A DNA stretch of 64,000 bases from Oscillospiraceae bacterium (GCA_021771715.1 JAETOO010000001.1:558001-622000), one strand, 5' to 3'. Counted from the first letter of the stretch, positions 43,267 through 52,149 are shown. Program-made: numbers and translations. The notes: a model not told the origin generated them from the letters alone.

Positions 43267-43947
43267 ATGCGAATTTTATTGATTGAAGATAATCTGACGC
43301 TCTGCCGCTCCCTCGCACCGATGCTGGAGCAGCAGGGGTTTGATGTGACCCTCGCCCACGACGGGGAGGAGGGGCTGTTTTATCTGCTCGAAAACTGTCA
43401 TGACCTGGTGCTGCTCGACCGGATGCTGCCGGGACTCGACGGCACGGAGGTGCTGCGGCGGGCCAGGGAGGCGCACTGCACGACACCCGTGATCCTACTG
43501 ACCGCTCTCGGCACCCTTGAGGACCGGATCACCGGACTCGACCTGGGAGCCGACGACTACATTGTGAAGCCCTTCGCCTTCGAGGAGCTGATGGCCCGCA
43601 TCCGCTGCATCTGCCGCCGCCCGCGCAGGATCACCGGTCAGGACTGCAGCTTCGGCGACATCACGTTTCATATGGAAGAAAGTCTGCTCTCCTGCGGAGC
43701 CAAGACCTGCTCCCTCTCCAAGCGCGAATCGTCCCTGCTCACCCTGTTCCTGCAGAATCCGCGCCAGACGCTGCCCCGCTCCACCATCCTCCTGCGCGTC
43801 TGGGGACCCGACGCAGACGTGGAGAGCGGCAACCTCGACAACTACATTCATTTCCTGCGCCGCCGACTCAAATCGGTCGGGAGCACACTGGAACTGCAGA
43901 CCGCGCGCGGAATCGGATACCGGCTCACGGATCAGACAAAAAACTAG
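43267..43947 (+). CDS. OmpR-family response regulator, divergent from the hybrid transporter operon
   Basis: A 226-aa regulator. Receiver: ILLIEDNLTLCRSLAPML, LVLLDRMLPGLDGTEVLRRA (Asp acceptor), VILLTALGTLEDRI and DDYIVKPFAFEELMARI (Lys). The C-terminal winged helix ends with NYIHFLRRRLKSVGSTLELQ and GIGYRL. ATG at 43267 after GAGGTG. It is followed by its sensor kinase gene at 44058 and is the obvious candidate regulator of the divergent solute-binding operon. Confidence 0.93.
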   Translation: MRILLIEDNLTLCRSLAPMLEQQGFDVTLAHDGEEGLFYLLENCHDLVLLDRMLPGLDGTEVLRRAREAHCTTPVILLTALGTLEDRITGLDLGADDYIVKPFAFEELMARIRCICRRPRRITGQDCSFGDITFHMEESLLSCGAKTCSLSKRESSLLTLFLQNPRQTLPRSTILLRVWGPDADVESGNLDNYIHFLRRRLKSVGSTLELQTARGIGYRLTDQTKN

Positions 43948-44057
43948 CTGCAAGCAGCAGGGATGAAAGACCTATTCCGAAGCAGGTCAAATAAAATCAA
44001 AGTCTTTCAGATAAATTTTCATCATTCAAATTCGATCATAGGAAGGATCTGTTTTTT

Positions 44058-45764
44058 ATGAAGATACAGTCACCATTTTCCACGATTTTAAAGCACAGGC
44101 GCGGCCACTCCGTAAATCTGGCCGGAGCCTCCACGCCCGGCGCACCCGGTACGCGCCCGGCCGGCTCCTCCGCGCCTGCTACGCACCGCGCCCGCCCGGC
44201 CAGCCTCTTCCGGCGGCTGCGCTTTCAGCTCACCGCACTCTGCTTTGCGGTCACGGGAACCGTCGTGGCAATTCTGACTGTCATCTGCCTCTTCATCTCC
44301 GAGTCCGGCATGAAAAAACAGGAATACACGGCCTTCGAAAATAATCTGAATGCCATGTACCAGAATCTTGCGCTGCAGAGTACGATCTCACACCAGTGGA
44401 TCCGGCAGACAGAATACAACGCGCAGATCTCCCTCTACATTTTCGACAACGGACAACCGCTGCTCTACCAGTCCCTGCCAGGTGCAGCCACCCGGCAGTC
44501 CGCCCCCAAAGACACCGCAGCCCCGTCTGCTGACCCAGCCGCTTCCTCCGCCGATTCTACAGGCTCCCCGGCGGACACTTCCGATTCTGCAGGTTCCCCG
44601 ACTGCCTCCGCCGATTCTGCGGGCTCCCCGGCGGACTCTGCCGATTCTGCAGGTTCCCCGACTGCCTCCGCCGATTCTGCGGGCTCCCCGGCGGACTCTG
44701 CCGATTCCGCGAGCTCTCCGACCGACTCTGCCCACACCGCCTCGCCCGACGCGTCTCTCTCCGAGCGTCTCCTCGCCCTCGCGGAAGCCACCGCGGCCGA
44801 GTACGGGATCAACGTGCGCAGAGCCTCTGTGCCCGGATCCGTCACCCGCCACGTAGAGTTTTCCCTGCGGTCCCCGGATGGCAACCGCAGACATGACTGC
44901 TACGCCAGCGCCGGTCTGCTGCAGCGCCCGCACGGCGTCCTCGGCATCCTCGTCCTGCACCCGCTCACCCAGATCCAGTCGCGCATCCTCCGGCAGCGCC
45001 TCTCCTTCCTGCTCGCCGATCTCGCTGCAATCCTGCTGCTCGCCGTCTTCTTCTGGCTGCTCACCGCACGGCTGATCCGCCCTCTGCAGGAGAACAAAAA
45101 AAAGCAGATGCAATTCGTCGCATCCGCCTCCCACGAGCTGCGCTCGCCCCTCACCGTGATCCTGACCAGCACCGCCGCCGTCCGAAACGGCCTCCTTCCG
45201 AATGATGACTCCTTCCTGGAGACGCTCGACTCGGAGGGAAAACGCATGTCCCGCCTCATCACCGACATGCTGCAGCTCGCAGGCGCAGACAACAGCACCT
45301 GGAGCATCCAGCCAGCCCCAGCGGAGCTCGACACGCTGCTCCTCGAGACCTGGGAGCACTTTGAGCCGCAGGCCGCCGCGCGCCACCTGAGATGGGAAAT
45401 CGACCTCCCGGACGACGCCCTGCCCCGCTGCATCTGCGACGCAGAGCGCATCCGCCAGCTCCTCTCCATCCTCATCGACAACGCCTTCTCCTACACGCCG
45501 CCGGGCGGCATCGTCCGGCTGACTCTCTCACGCCCCGCATCCACTTTCTGCATCACGGTCTCCGACAACGGCCCTGGCATCCCCGACGAGCAGAAGGAGG
45601 CCGTCTTCGAGCGCTTCTACCGCGCCGACCCTGCCCGCAAGAGCCGCGCGCACTTCGGCCTTGGCCTGTGCATCGCGCAGGAAATCGCCCTGCTCCACCA
45701 CGCGCAGCTCACCATCTCCGACACCCCCGGCGGCGGCGCGACGTTCACGCTCGTGCTGCCGTGA
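44058..45764 (+). CDS. sensor histidine kinase with repeat-expanded extracellular loop
   Basis: A 568-aa two-helix kinase. Helices are at about residues 58-82 (LTALCFAVTGTVVAILTVIC) and 316-340 (LLADLAAILLLAVFFWLLTA). The extracytoplasmic domain contains residues 145-235 of Ser/Ala/Asp/Pro-rich repeats (DSAGSPTASADSAGSPADSA), including an exact 60-bp duplication. The catalytic part is standard: FVASASHELRSPLTVILTST (H box), LLSILIDNAFSYTPPGG (N box), VSDNGPGIPDEQ and HFGLGLCIAQEI. The N-terminal cytoplasmic part is also low-complexity (TPGAPGTRPAGSSAPA). AGGAAGGATC precedes the ATG. Pairs with the regulator 110 bases upstream. Confidence 0.92.
   Translation: MKIQSPFSTILKHRRGHSVNLAGASTPGAPGTRPAGSSAPATHRARPASLFRRLRFQLTALCFAVTGTVVAILTVICLFISESGMKKQEYTAFENNLNAMYQNLALQSTISHQWIRQTEYNAQISLYIFDNGQPLLYQSLPGAATRQSAPKDTAAPSADPAASSADSTGSPADTSDSAGSPTASADSAGSPADSADSAGSPTASADSAGSPADSADSASSPTDSAHTASPDASLSERLLALAEATAAEYGINVRRASVPGSVTRHVEFSLRSPDGNRRHDCYASAGLLQRPHGVLGILVLHPLTQIQSRILRQRLSFLLADLAAILLLAVFFWLLTARLIRPLQENKKKQMQFVASASHELRSPLTVILTSTAAVRNGLLPNDDSFLETLDSEGKRMSRLITDMLQLAGADNSTWSIQPAPAELDTLLLETWEHFEPQAAARHLRWEIDLPDDALPRCICDAERIRQLLSILIDNAFSYTPPGGIVRLTLSRPASTFCITVSDNGPGIPDEQKEAVFERFYRADPARKSRAHFGLGLCIAQEIALLHHAQLTISDTPGGGATFTLVLP
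44581..44740 (+). repeat. perfect 60-bp duplication in the sensor kinase gene
   Basis: Bases 44581-44640 and 44641-44700 are identical, and a diverged third unit follows to about 44740. In frame; encodes 20-residue units within the sensor domain. Exact identity points to a recent event. Confidence 0.95.
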
Positions 45765-45778
45765 GCGCCGTCCGGATT

Positions 45779-46090
45779 CTATGCTAACCAGGACTGCGCC
45801 TTTCGTTCCTCCTTGATTTCTGCTATCTCGGCATTCATCTCATCCAACGACATCTCCGGAACATTCGCCAGCTGCTTTCTTATTTCATGAAACGCATGAA
45901 TGCCATCTGCCCTTGTCATTCCATCCGCCGGAAGCTTTGCGTCAAAGGGAAGTCCTTTCACAAGTTTGCTTCTAATCATAAACATACGAAATGCCGTAGG
46001 CAAATCCATTCCTAATCGCTCATATCTATCCGCAACTTCCTGTTTTAACGCCTTATCCGCCCGAAACTGTATGAATACCTGCTCTGCCAT
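45779..46090 (-). CDS. RelB/DinJ-family antitoxin without a visible toxin
   Basis: A 103-aa protein. The N-terminal ribbon-helix-helix (EQVFIQFRADKALKQEVADR) and the following GMDLPTAFRMFMIRSKLVKG are typical of RelB/DinJ antitoxins, followed by GLPFDAK and a helical toxin-binding tail. ATG at 46090 with AAGGAGGGGC. The tail ends EIKEERKAQSWLA, beyond which the usual relE/yafQ toxin gene would start, but the histidine kinase gene converges there and no toxin ORF exists on either side. Confidence 0.82.
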   Translation of the reverse strand: MAEQVFIQFRADKALKQEVADRYERLGMDLPTAFRMFMIRSKLVKGLPFDAKLPADGMTRADGIHAFHEIRKQLANVPEMSLDEMNAEIAEIKEERKAQSWLA

Positions 46091-46225
46091 AATAGCCCCT
46101 CCTTCACAGAAAAAGCACAAGATTACAGCATAATTTTTCCTATCCCTCTTGCCCCTCCCCCAAAAAAAATGCTATAGTAAGCTTACTTAACTATTTTACC
46201 ATTTTTATCCAAGGAGGACGTGAGT

Positions 46226-47452
46226 ATGAAGCGACTGCTGAAAAAAACCTGTCAACCCATTCTTATTTTCTGCGCCTTATTTTTGCTCGCACTGCTACCG
46301 GAGACATCTGCGGATGCGGACTACTATGATGCAAACATCAATCTGGGAACAAGCGTTACCGTCACAGTAGACTATGATGAAATTATGGCGATCGTCACAA
46401 AACAGAATGCCGAGCTTTCCAAGAATTACCGACTGGATGCCGATCTGACCGAATATGCGATTCAGTTGGCTGCTGATATAGGATCCGGCTATTACACCAT
46501 CTCCAAGCCCGGACCTTTTAACTATATCGAGACCCGGGCCCAGAATCTTTTTTCATATAACGGAAACAAAAAAACACCTGTTATAGGTGGCTATGGATTT
46601 ATGTATTCGCAGGCATCGGCTATCACTCTTGACGGCATGGGGTATGACATTAGTGCGTGTAACCTGGTTGGTGTGGCTAAGCTCAGCCATCCGGAGTTCA
46701 AATGGCCCGAATCTCCTGTTTACTTTATCGTATTTGGATCCGGTACCTGCACTCCCGTAACCCAGAGCGGCAAAGTGACAAAGGCGATTACAATCGGCGC
46801 AAAACGCCTGTCCTCCGGGAACAGCACCGGTACAAATACCAACACCAATACGAACACCGGAACGAACACGAACACACCTTCCAATCCGTCCTCCGGAAAT
46901 GCTTCCGCCCCGTCTGCCGGGCTGACGCTGAGAAAGACCGTATCCGGAGAAAACTATTCCGTGACCGTCGCCTACACGCAGACCACCGGCAACAACAAGG
47001 CAAAAAAACCGGCAATCACGGTAAAATACAACGGCAAAAAGGTAAAGGCCAAGTATTACACAGTCAAATATTCGTCCAACAAGTACCCCGGCCTTGCCAC
47101 CGTGACCGTGAAGGGAAAGGGCTCCTACAAGAGCAAAATCCCACAGACGAAGCTTCAGTTTGTCATCAAGCCCGCGAAGATGAAGGCTCCGACCACTAAA
47201 GCCGGAAAGGGCGCGCTCACCGTATCCTGGAAGAAGCAGAGCAAGGTGACCGGATATGAGGTGCAGATCAGCGCCAGCAAAAACTTCAAGTCCATTGTCC
47301 AGAGCTTCACGGCAACCTCGAACAAGTCAAAGACAATCAAAAACCTGACGCGCAAAAAAACTTATTACGTGAGAACGAGAGCGTACAAAAATATTCAGGG
47401 AACCGTCTATTATGGTAGCTGGAGCTCTGCAAAGAAAGTGAAGACAAAATAA
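46226..47452 (+). CDS. secreted Fn3-domain protein, tandem copy 1
   Basis: A 408-aa exported protein. Signal peptide MKRLLKKTCQPILIFCALFL; a unique N-terminal domain of about 200 residues (LDADLTEYAIQLAADIGSGY, NLVGVAKLSHPEFKWPE) vaguely like SCP/CAP domains; an Asn/Thr/Gly linker (NTNTNTGTNTNTPSNPSSGN); then an Ig-like region (KPAITVKYNGKKVKAKYYTV) and a final fibronectin type III domain (GALTVSWKKQSKVTGYEVQI ... TYYVRTRAYK). Such C-termini are common in Lachnospiraceae surface proteins. Start ATG at 46226 after AAGGAGG. A promoter TTGCCC-18-TATAGT lies just upstream, and a GC hairpin terminates it. Duplicated at 47769-48980. Confidence 0.8.
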   Translation: MKRLLKKTCQPILIFCALFLLALLPETSADADYYDANINLGTSVTVTVDYDEIMAIVTKQNAELSKNYRLDADLTEYAIQLAADIGSGYYTISKPGPFNYIETRAQNLFSYNGNKKTPVIGGYGFMYSQASAITLDGMGYDISACNLVGVAKLSHPEFKWPESPVYFIVFGSGTCTPVTQSGKVTKAITIGAKRLSSGNSTGTNTNTNTNTGTNTNTPSNPSSGNASAPSAGLTLRKTVSGENYSVTVAYTQTTGNNKAKKPAITVKYNGKKVKAKYYTVKYSSNKYPGLATVTVKGKGSYKSKIPQTKLQFVIKPAKMKAPTTKAGKGALTVSWKKQSKVTGYEVQISASKNFKSIVQSFTATSNKSKTIKNLTRKKTYYVRTRAYKNIQGTVYYGSWSSAKKVKTK

Positions 47453-47476
47453 GCCTGATTCTATGGCCTGCAAAGA

Positions 47477-47499
47477 GGGCGCCGCAAAACGCGGCGCCC
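47477..47499 (+). terminator. GGGCGCCGC hairpin after Fn3 copy 1
   Basis: GGGCGCCGC, loop AAAAC, GCGGCGCCC, followed by ATCTGGTTTTG. Same element as after copy 2. Confidence 0.75.
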
Positions 47500-47768
47500 A
47501 TCTGGTTTTGATTTACATTTTCTTCCTGATTTCTGTTATTATAGCATTCATCATGCCTTATCTGCCTGAAATTCTTGTTTTCCACTTTCCTCAACATCAA
47601 GTTGACATTTCTCCTACTATATTGCAATGACCGAAAGCGTGCTTGTTTTCAGGAAAAAGCTACGGCGTCAGTGTAATTCGTCCTTTTTCCTCTTGTCCCC
47701 CTCCCACAAAAATGCTATAGTAAATTTATTCAACTATTTTAACATTTTCATCCAAGGAGGACGTGAGT

Positions 47769-48980
47769 ATGAAACGACTGCTAGAGAAGAGCTGCCAATC
47801 TCTGCTTATTTTCTGCGCCTTATTTTTGCTCGCACTGCTGCCAGAGATATCCGCGGATGCAGCGCTTGACATCGGCCAGAAAATCAACGTCACTGTAGAC
47901 TATGATCTGATTAAGTCTGCCGCCGCGCAGACCAATGCCAATCTTTCTGCAAACTATCAGCTCGATGCCGATCTGACCGAATATGCGATTCAGCTTGCCG
48001 CTGATGTTGGATCTGGCTGTTATTCGTTCAAAGCTTCCACTGCCGAACGTCTGGATATGTTTGACCGCAGTAAGGTATTTTTTTCAAGTGCCGGCAACAA
48101 AAAGACGCCTTATATGCCGCAATGTGGAGGCATGTGGCTTGATACTCAAACTCTTGCCCTGACTACAGGGATCACATATCCTGAGTATAACCTGATCGGC
48201 ATGGCTGAGATCACGCACCCGGATTTTGTATATCCTGAGAGAAGATGGTATGCCATCGTATATGGAGCAGGCACCTGTACCCCTGTGACGCAGAGCGGCA
48301 AAGTGACAAAAACCATTACCATAGGCGCCCTCGCTGGTTCCTCCGGAAACAGCACCCATACCAACACAAATACGAACACCGGGACGAATACGAATACACC
48401 TTCCAATCCGTCCTCCGGGAACACTTCCACTACCACCCAGAATACCGGACTGACGCTGAGAAAGACCGTATCCGGAGAAAATTATTCCGTGACGGTTGCC
48501 TACACGCAGACCACCGGCAACAACAAGGCGAAAAAACCGGCAATCACGGTAAAATACAACGGCAAAAAGGTAAAGACCAAGTATTACACGATCAAATATT
48601 CGTCCAACAAGTACCCGGGCCTTGCCACTGTGACCGTGAAGGGAAAGGGCTCCTACAAGAGCAAAATCCCACAGACGAAGCTTCAGTTTGTCATCAAGCC
48701 CGCGAAGATGAAGGCTCCGACCGCCAAAGCCGGAAAGGGCGCGCTCACCGTATCCTGGAAGAAGCAGACTAAAGTGACCGGATATGAAGTGCAGATCAGC
48801 ACCAGCAAGAACTTCAAGTCCATTGTCCAGAGCTTCACAGCGACCTCGAACAAGTCAAAGACAATCAAAAACCTGACGCGCAAAAAGACTTATTACGTGA
48901 GAACGAGAGCGTACAAAAATATTCAGGGAACCGTCTATTATGGTAGCTGGAGCTCTGCAAAGAAAGTGAAGACAAAATAA
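47769..48980 (+). CDS. secreted Fn3-domain protein, tandem copy 2
   Basis: A 403-aa paralog of the preceding gene. Signal peptide MKRLLEKSCQSLLIFCALFL; the N-terminal domain keeps only the framework (LDADLTEYAIQLAADVGSGC, NLIGMAEITHPDFVYPE) while surface stretches differ; from LTLRKTVSGENYSVTVAYTQ onward the two proteins are almost identical, as is the DNA. The promoter (TTGTCC-17-TATAGT), AAGGAGGACGTGAGT leader and terminator are duplicated too, so the whole transcription unit was copied. Divergent heads on conserved stalks suggest display of two related binding or catalytic domains; function unknown. Confidence 0.8.
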   Translation: MKRLLEKSCQSLLIFCALFLLALLPEISADAALDIGQKINVTVDYDLIKSAAAQTNANLSANYQLDADLTEYAIQLAADVGSGCYSFKASTAERLDMFDRSKVFFSSAGNKKTPYMPQCGGMWLDTQTLALTTGITYPEYNLIGMAEITHPDFVYPERRWYAIVYGAGTCTPVTQSGKVTKTITIGALAGSSGNSTHTNTNTNTGTNTNTPSNPSSGNTSTTTQNTGLTLRKTVSGENYSVTVAYTQTTGNNKAKKPAITVKYNGKKVKTKYYTIKYSSNKYPGLATVTVKGKGSYKSKIPQTKLQFVIKPAKMKAPTAKAGKGALTVSWKKQTKVTGYEVQISTSKNFKSIVQSFTATSNKSKTIKNLTRKKTYYVRTRAYKNIQGTVYYGSWSSAKKVKTK

Positions 48981-48999
48981 GCCTGATCCTATGGCCTGC

Positions 49000-49032
49000 A
49001 AAGAGGGCGCCGCAAAACGCGGCGCCCTCTTT
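49000..49032 (+). terminator. GGGCGCCGC hairpin after Fn3 copy 2
   Basis: AAAGAGGGCGCCGC (49000-49013) pairs perfectly with GCGGCGCCCTCTTT (49019-49032), loop AAAAC. Likely serves both copy 2 and the convergent xpt transcript. Confidence 0.85.
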
Positions 49033-49085
49033 CTAAACACAGTGGCAGGCACAACAGAAAGTTTTGTTTTTCTCATTCTTTCAGA

Positions 49086-49673
49086 TCAGCCCTCCTGCCT
49101 GCGGAACGTGATCTCCCCGGTCTGATCATCCATGCTCTCGACGATCGCGAGCGATTCCAGATGGATCCCCTTCGAGCGGATGATGTCGCCGCCCGGCTGG
49201 AAGCCCTTCTCGATCACGATACCCGCGCCGACCAGCTGTGCGCCGGACGCCTCGACCAGCTCGCAGAGCCCCTCGAGCGCCTTCCCGTTCGCCAGGAAAT
49301 CATCGATCAGCAGCACCCGATCGCCCTCGCCGAGAAATTCCTTCGACACGATGATGTCGTAGACGCGGCCGTGTGTGTAGGACTCGACCTGCGACTTGTA
49401 CACGTCCCCGGCGATATTTTTCGTCTGCGTCTTCTTCGCGAAGACAACCGGGACGTCGAACTCCTCCGCCGCGATACACGCGATCCCGATCCCCGACGCC
49501 TCAATCGTGAGGATCTTGTTGATCTCCTCCCCGGCAAAGCGGCGCCGGAACTCCTTCCCGATCTCCCGGAACAGCCGGATATCCATCTGATGGTTCAGAA
49601 AACTGTCTACCTTCAGCACATTTCCTTCCTTTACCTTTCCGTCTCTGCGGATACGCTCTTCCAACAACTGCAT
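49086..49673 (-). CDS. xpt: xanthine phosphoribosyltransferase
   Basis: A 195-aa type I phosphoribosyltransferase salvaging xanthine to XMP. The PRPP loop is [20 protein letters not shown] at about residues 124-143; the N-terminus ([20 protein letters not shown]) and [18 protein letters not shown] match Xpt closely. ATG at 49673 with GGAGGAAGCC. A promoter TTGCAT-17-TAAAAT (49745-49717, minus strand) precedes it. There is no purine riboswitch in the leader and no adjacent pbuX permease gene, unlike Bacillus. Confidence 0.93.
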   Translation of the reverse strand: MQLLEERIRRDGKVKEGNVLKVDSFLNHQMDIRLFREIGKEFRRRFAGEEINKILTIEASGIGIACIAAEEFDVPVVFAKKTQTKNIAGDVYKSQVESYTHGRVYDIIVSKEFLGEGDRVLLIDDFLANGKALEGLCELVEASGAQLVGAGIVIEKGFQPGGDIIRSKGIHLESLAIVESMDDQTGEITFRRQEG

Positions 49674-49716
49674 CGTGGCTTCCTCCATTCGTAAATTCAT
49701 TCCTGTATTTTAGCCT

Positions 49717-49745
49717 ATTTTAAGCGCTGCAGCCGGAAAATGCAA
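49717..49745 (-). promoter_or_regulatory. sigma-A promoter of xpt
   Basis: Minus strand TTGCAT (49745-49740), 17-base spacer, TAAAAT (49722-49717); 44 bases to the ATG. Confidence 0.65.
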
Positions 49746-49797
49746 GCTGCGATTTCCTGTCTGCCTCATTGCGCGCGGGAATAGACAGGTCAGCACA

Positions 49798-50505
49798 CTA
49801 GTGCAAATGCGGAATCACAGGCAAACTCAGCACATCCTCCAGCGTATCCCGCGCCATCTGCATCCGCTCCTCGAACTGCGGGTAGAAATCCTCCGCCCCG
49901 TATCCTTTCAGGAAGAACAGCTTCAAGAGAAACAGATTCACATTTTTAACCTGCTCGTCCGAAAGCTGCAAAAGACGCTCCCCGACCTCCTCCAGAAAAT
50001 CGTGCCACACAATGATGTACGATTCATACTGCTCCAGATGCGGCGTATCGACCCATTTTCCGACCTTCACCTTCGTCTTGTTCGGAAGCGGGCACTCGTG
50101 CACCTGCAGAAAATACCGGAAGGTACTGTGCTTTGCTTCCTGTTTTTCATAGTAGCGCCCGAGCGGAAACAGCCTGCAGATCCCCGGGCGGTGCGCGTGA
50201 ATCCCGCAGCGGCCCTCCTCAGTCAGAAATCCGCACGCCCCCGTCTTCGGATCCATTTTCAGGTTCGGCAGAATGATGCCGTCCACGACATTCAGCTCGA
50301 CCTTGTCGCTCATCAGCTCCGCGAACGAGACGCCAAGCTGCGTCGTCAACCTCCACACGTCATACGGGTCCAGGATGATCGACTCTCCCATCCCGTGGCA
50401 GCACGCAGAGCACCCCCTGCAGTCGCCGCACCCGGCGCGCACCATGTCATTTCTTCCATATAATCTTCCGTCCGAGATTTCCTCCAGACTCACATTCCGC
50501 TTCAT
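49798..50505 (-). CDS. YkgJ-family cysteine cluster protein
   Basis: A 235-aa cytoplasmic protein with the Fe-S/Zn cysteine cluster of the YkgJ/CxxCxxCC family: GCGDCRGCSACCHGMGES near residue 25 and CGFLTEEGRCGIHAHRPGIC further on, ending RLFPLGRYYE. The C-terminal half is family-variable helical sequence. ATG at 50505 (MKRNVSLEEISDGRLYGRND) after a weak AGAGGGG. Biochemical role is unknown for the family. It converges with nothing; xpt lies downstream on the same strand after its own promoter. Confidence 0.88.
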   Translation of the reverse strand: MKRNVSLEEISDGRLYGRNDMVRAGCGDCRGCSACCHGMGESIILDPYDVWRLTTQLGVSFAELMSDKVELNVVDGIILPNLKMDPKTGACGFLTEEGRCGIHAHRPGICRLFPLGRYYEKQEAKHSTFRYFLQVHECPLPNKTKVKVGKWVDTPHLEQYESYIIVWHDFLEEVGERLLQLSDEQVKNVNLFLLKLFFLKGYGAEDFYPQFEERMQMARDTLEDVLSLPVIPHLH

Positions 50506-50579
50506 ACAAACTGCCCGCCCCTCTTTCGCTGTCAAGCCCTGTTCCCTGCACAGATATGGCTTCCTCTCCTGTCGTTTGA

Positions 50580-51371
50580 CTAAATTCTTTTGATAAGAAT
50601 ACTTTTTTCTGATTCAGAAACCCCCATAGCTGTCATTGCCTGCTCTGCCGTCCAGCCTAAATTTTTCATCAGATTGCGAAGCGTCTTAAGTAACTGTTCA
50701 GCAGCAGCCTCTTTTCTCATATCCTCCATAGCTCTACACATCGTTTCCACTCCTTTCGCATCTTCTTTAAAATAGCGTACTCGATCGGCTAATATTTTAT
50801 AATGCATGTCTTTCGCGTCCGTACAGGAAAAATCATGCATCAGTTTTCCAAGTTCCGTTCCATCCTTTATCTGGGAATTCACATATATGATATGTGCTTC
50901 ATCCCCAAACATTACTCCAGTTTCATTAACCGTCCGCTCAATATGGTAAATAGGTAAGCCTGCTTTCAGTACGTCATTCTCTGTGATAAAAACGACATAC
51001 GTCTCCGCGAGGTTCTCAAAAGCGTCGCTAGGCTCCGTTACATTTGCATCTAACAGACTGCTGTTATATCTGGCTCTCTTAATACTGGCTCCCCGATCGC
51101 TTCTCTGGATTTCGATATTATAGACACGACCATTTATGTCAACCGCTATAATATCCAACCGGATCGATCGTCCCTGCAAATTCTTTACATCATGCTGCGC
51201 ATGTACTTTGCGGACATCCAGATCTTTTCTGTTTAAAATAATCTGCAGCAAAAACTGTGCACACTCTTTATCCTCAAAAACCTTGCTCATAAAATCATCA
51301 TCCAGAAGGCGGAATCCCCGCAGTCTCTGCAAATCTTCTGCGTGTTTTCTTTCAAAATTCAGTTCTGACAT
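50580..51371 (-). CDS. Rpn-family PD-(D/E)XK nuclease-like protein
   Basis: A 263-aa member of the recombination-promoting nuclease/putative transposase group, different from the two other PDDEXK proteins in this window. The N-terminus is GFRLLDDDFMSKVFEDKECA; the nuclease core is RLDIIAVDINGRVYNIEIQR (D...E-x-Q) at about residues 72-91; HIIYVNSQIKDGTELGKLMHDF is conserved in the family. The C-terminus (MGVSESEKSILIKRI) is short, with no KEG repeats. Start ATG at 51371 behind GGTGAG. It is markedly more AT-rich than its neighbours, suggesting acquisition. No insertion-sequence ends were found. Confidence 0.85.
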   Translation of the reverse strand: MSELNFERKHAEDLQRLRGFRLLDDDFMSKVFEDKECAQFLLQIILNRKDLDVRKVHAQHDVKNLQGRSIRLDIIAVDINGRVYNIEIQRSDRGASIKRARYNSSLLDANVTEPSDAFENLAETYVVFITENDVLKAGLPIYHIERTVNETGVMFGDEAHIIYVNSQIKDGTELGKLMHDFSCTDAKDMHYKILADRVRYFKEDAKGVETMCRAMEDMRKEAAAEQLLKTLRNLMKNLGWTAEQAMTAMGVSESEKSILIKRI

Positions 51372-51501
51372 ATTCTCACCGGCCTTCCTTTTGTATAATC
51401 CCAAGTAACAGAAAAAATTTCTTCCTTGTTTACATCATAGCACAGAAAACTTTTCTTTACAATCAGCTCAATTTTTCTGATTGTTATTGGTTACATAAAA
51501 G

Positions 51502-51565
51502 ATGCTCTGAATGATTTTTCATCGATCACGGGAAAAATCCGTGTTCAAAAAACCATTCAGAGCAT
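51502..51565. terminator. hairpin between the Rpn gene and the 179-aa secreted protein gene
   Basis: ATGCTCTGAATG (51502-51513) pairs with CATTCAGAGCAT (51554-51565), with a nested GATTTTTC/GGAAAAATC stem. It lies 42 bases beyond the stop at 51607 of the leftward gene. Confidence 0.7.
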
Positions 51566-51606
51566 AAAGCCATCCGCAGCAGCCTCCGCCGCTTCCGTCA
51601 TTCCGT

Positions 51607-52146
51607 TCACTTATTCTGCCCAACGGCAATGATCACCTGTTCGCCCATCCCGGTAACCTGCAGGACAGTGACTCGTTCCTGTTCGTCTGTCCAGATATAG
51701 CTTCCGATCGTCGCATCGCCCAGCGGAGTCCGCGTCTCCTCGATGTCGCCGTACAGCTCCTTCATCCGGTCTGACAGGTCTCCGTACAATTCCTCCGCGC
51801 CCTCTCCGGGTGAAATGCGGAACGTCAGCGCGGCCAGACCTCCGTCATGGAATTCCGCCTCCACAAAGGATTCCTTTCCTCCGAACAGCAGGGGATCCTC
51901 AGAATGATAGATCTCTATGCCCTCCCCGGAAAGCGACGGCTCCTCCGGGAAACGGATCTTCAGCGATTCTGCCGTCTCATCCATCCCGCTTCCCCACGCA
52001 AGATCCTCTACCATATAGATGCCGTCTTCATTCTGCAGCTCCTCGACCTGGATGCCCCGTTCTTCCTGTTCCAGAGCCGAGACAGGGGAGAGGCAGCCAA
52101 GCGTCACAATGGACAAAACGATACCCGATACAATCAACTTTTTCAT
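51607..52146 (-). CDS. small secreted protein of unknown function
   Basis: A 179-aa exported protein starting MKKLIVSGIVLSIVTLGCLS; either the Cys is lipidated or cleavage falls after VSA. The mature part is acidic and beta-rich (GIYMVEDLAWGSGMDETAES, EAEFHDGGLAALTFRISPGE, TVLQVTGMGEQVIIAVGQN), reminiscent of SmpA/BLIP-type small domains but not assignable. An ATGATG pair (52149/52146) starts it without a strong ribosome site. A hairpin terminator follows. The open frame upstream to 52338 is Cys- and Arg-rich and looks noncoding. Confidence 0.6.
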   Translation of the reverse strand: MKKLIVSGIVLSIVTLGCLSPVSALEQEERGIQVEELQNEDGIYMVEDLAWGSGMDETAESLKIRFPEEPSLSGEGIEIYHSEDPLLFGGKESFVEAEFHDGGLAALTFRISPGEGAEELYGDLSDRMKELYGDIEETRTPLGDATIGSYIWTDEQERVTVLQVTGMGEQVIIAVGQNK

Positions 52147-52149
52147 CAT

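Noticed and set aside
49674-49797. Purine riboswitch in front of xpt
   Set aside because: No conserved purine-aptamer core or loop-loop motif in the short leader; a plain promoter explains the region.
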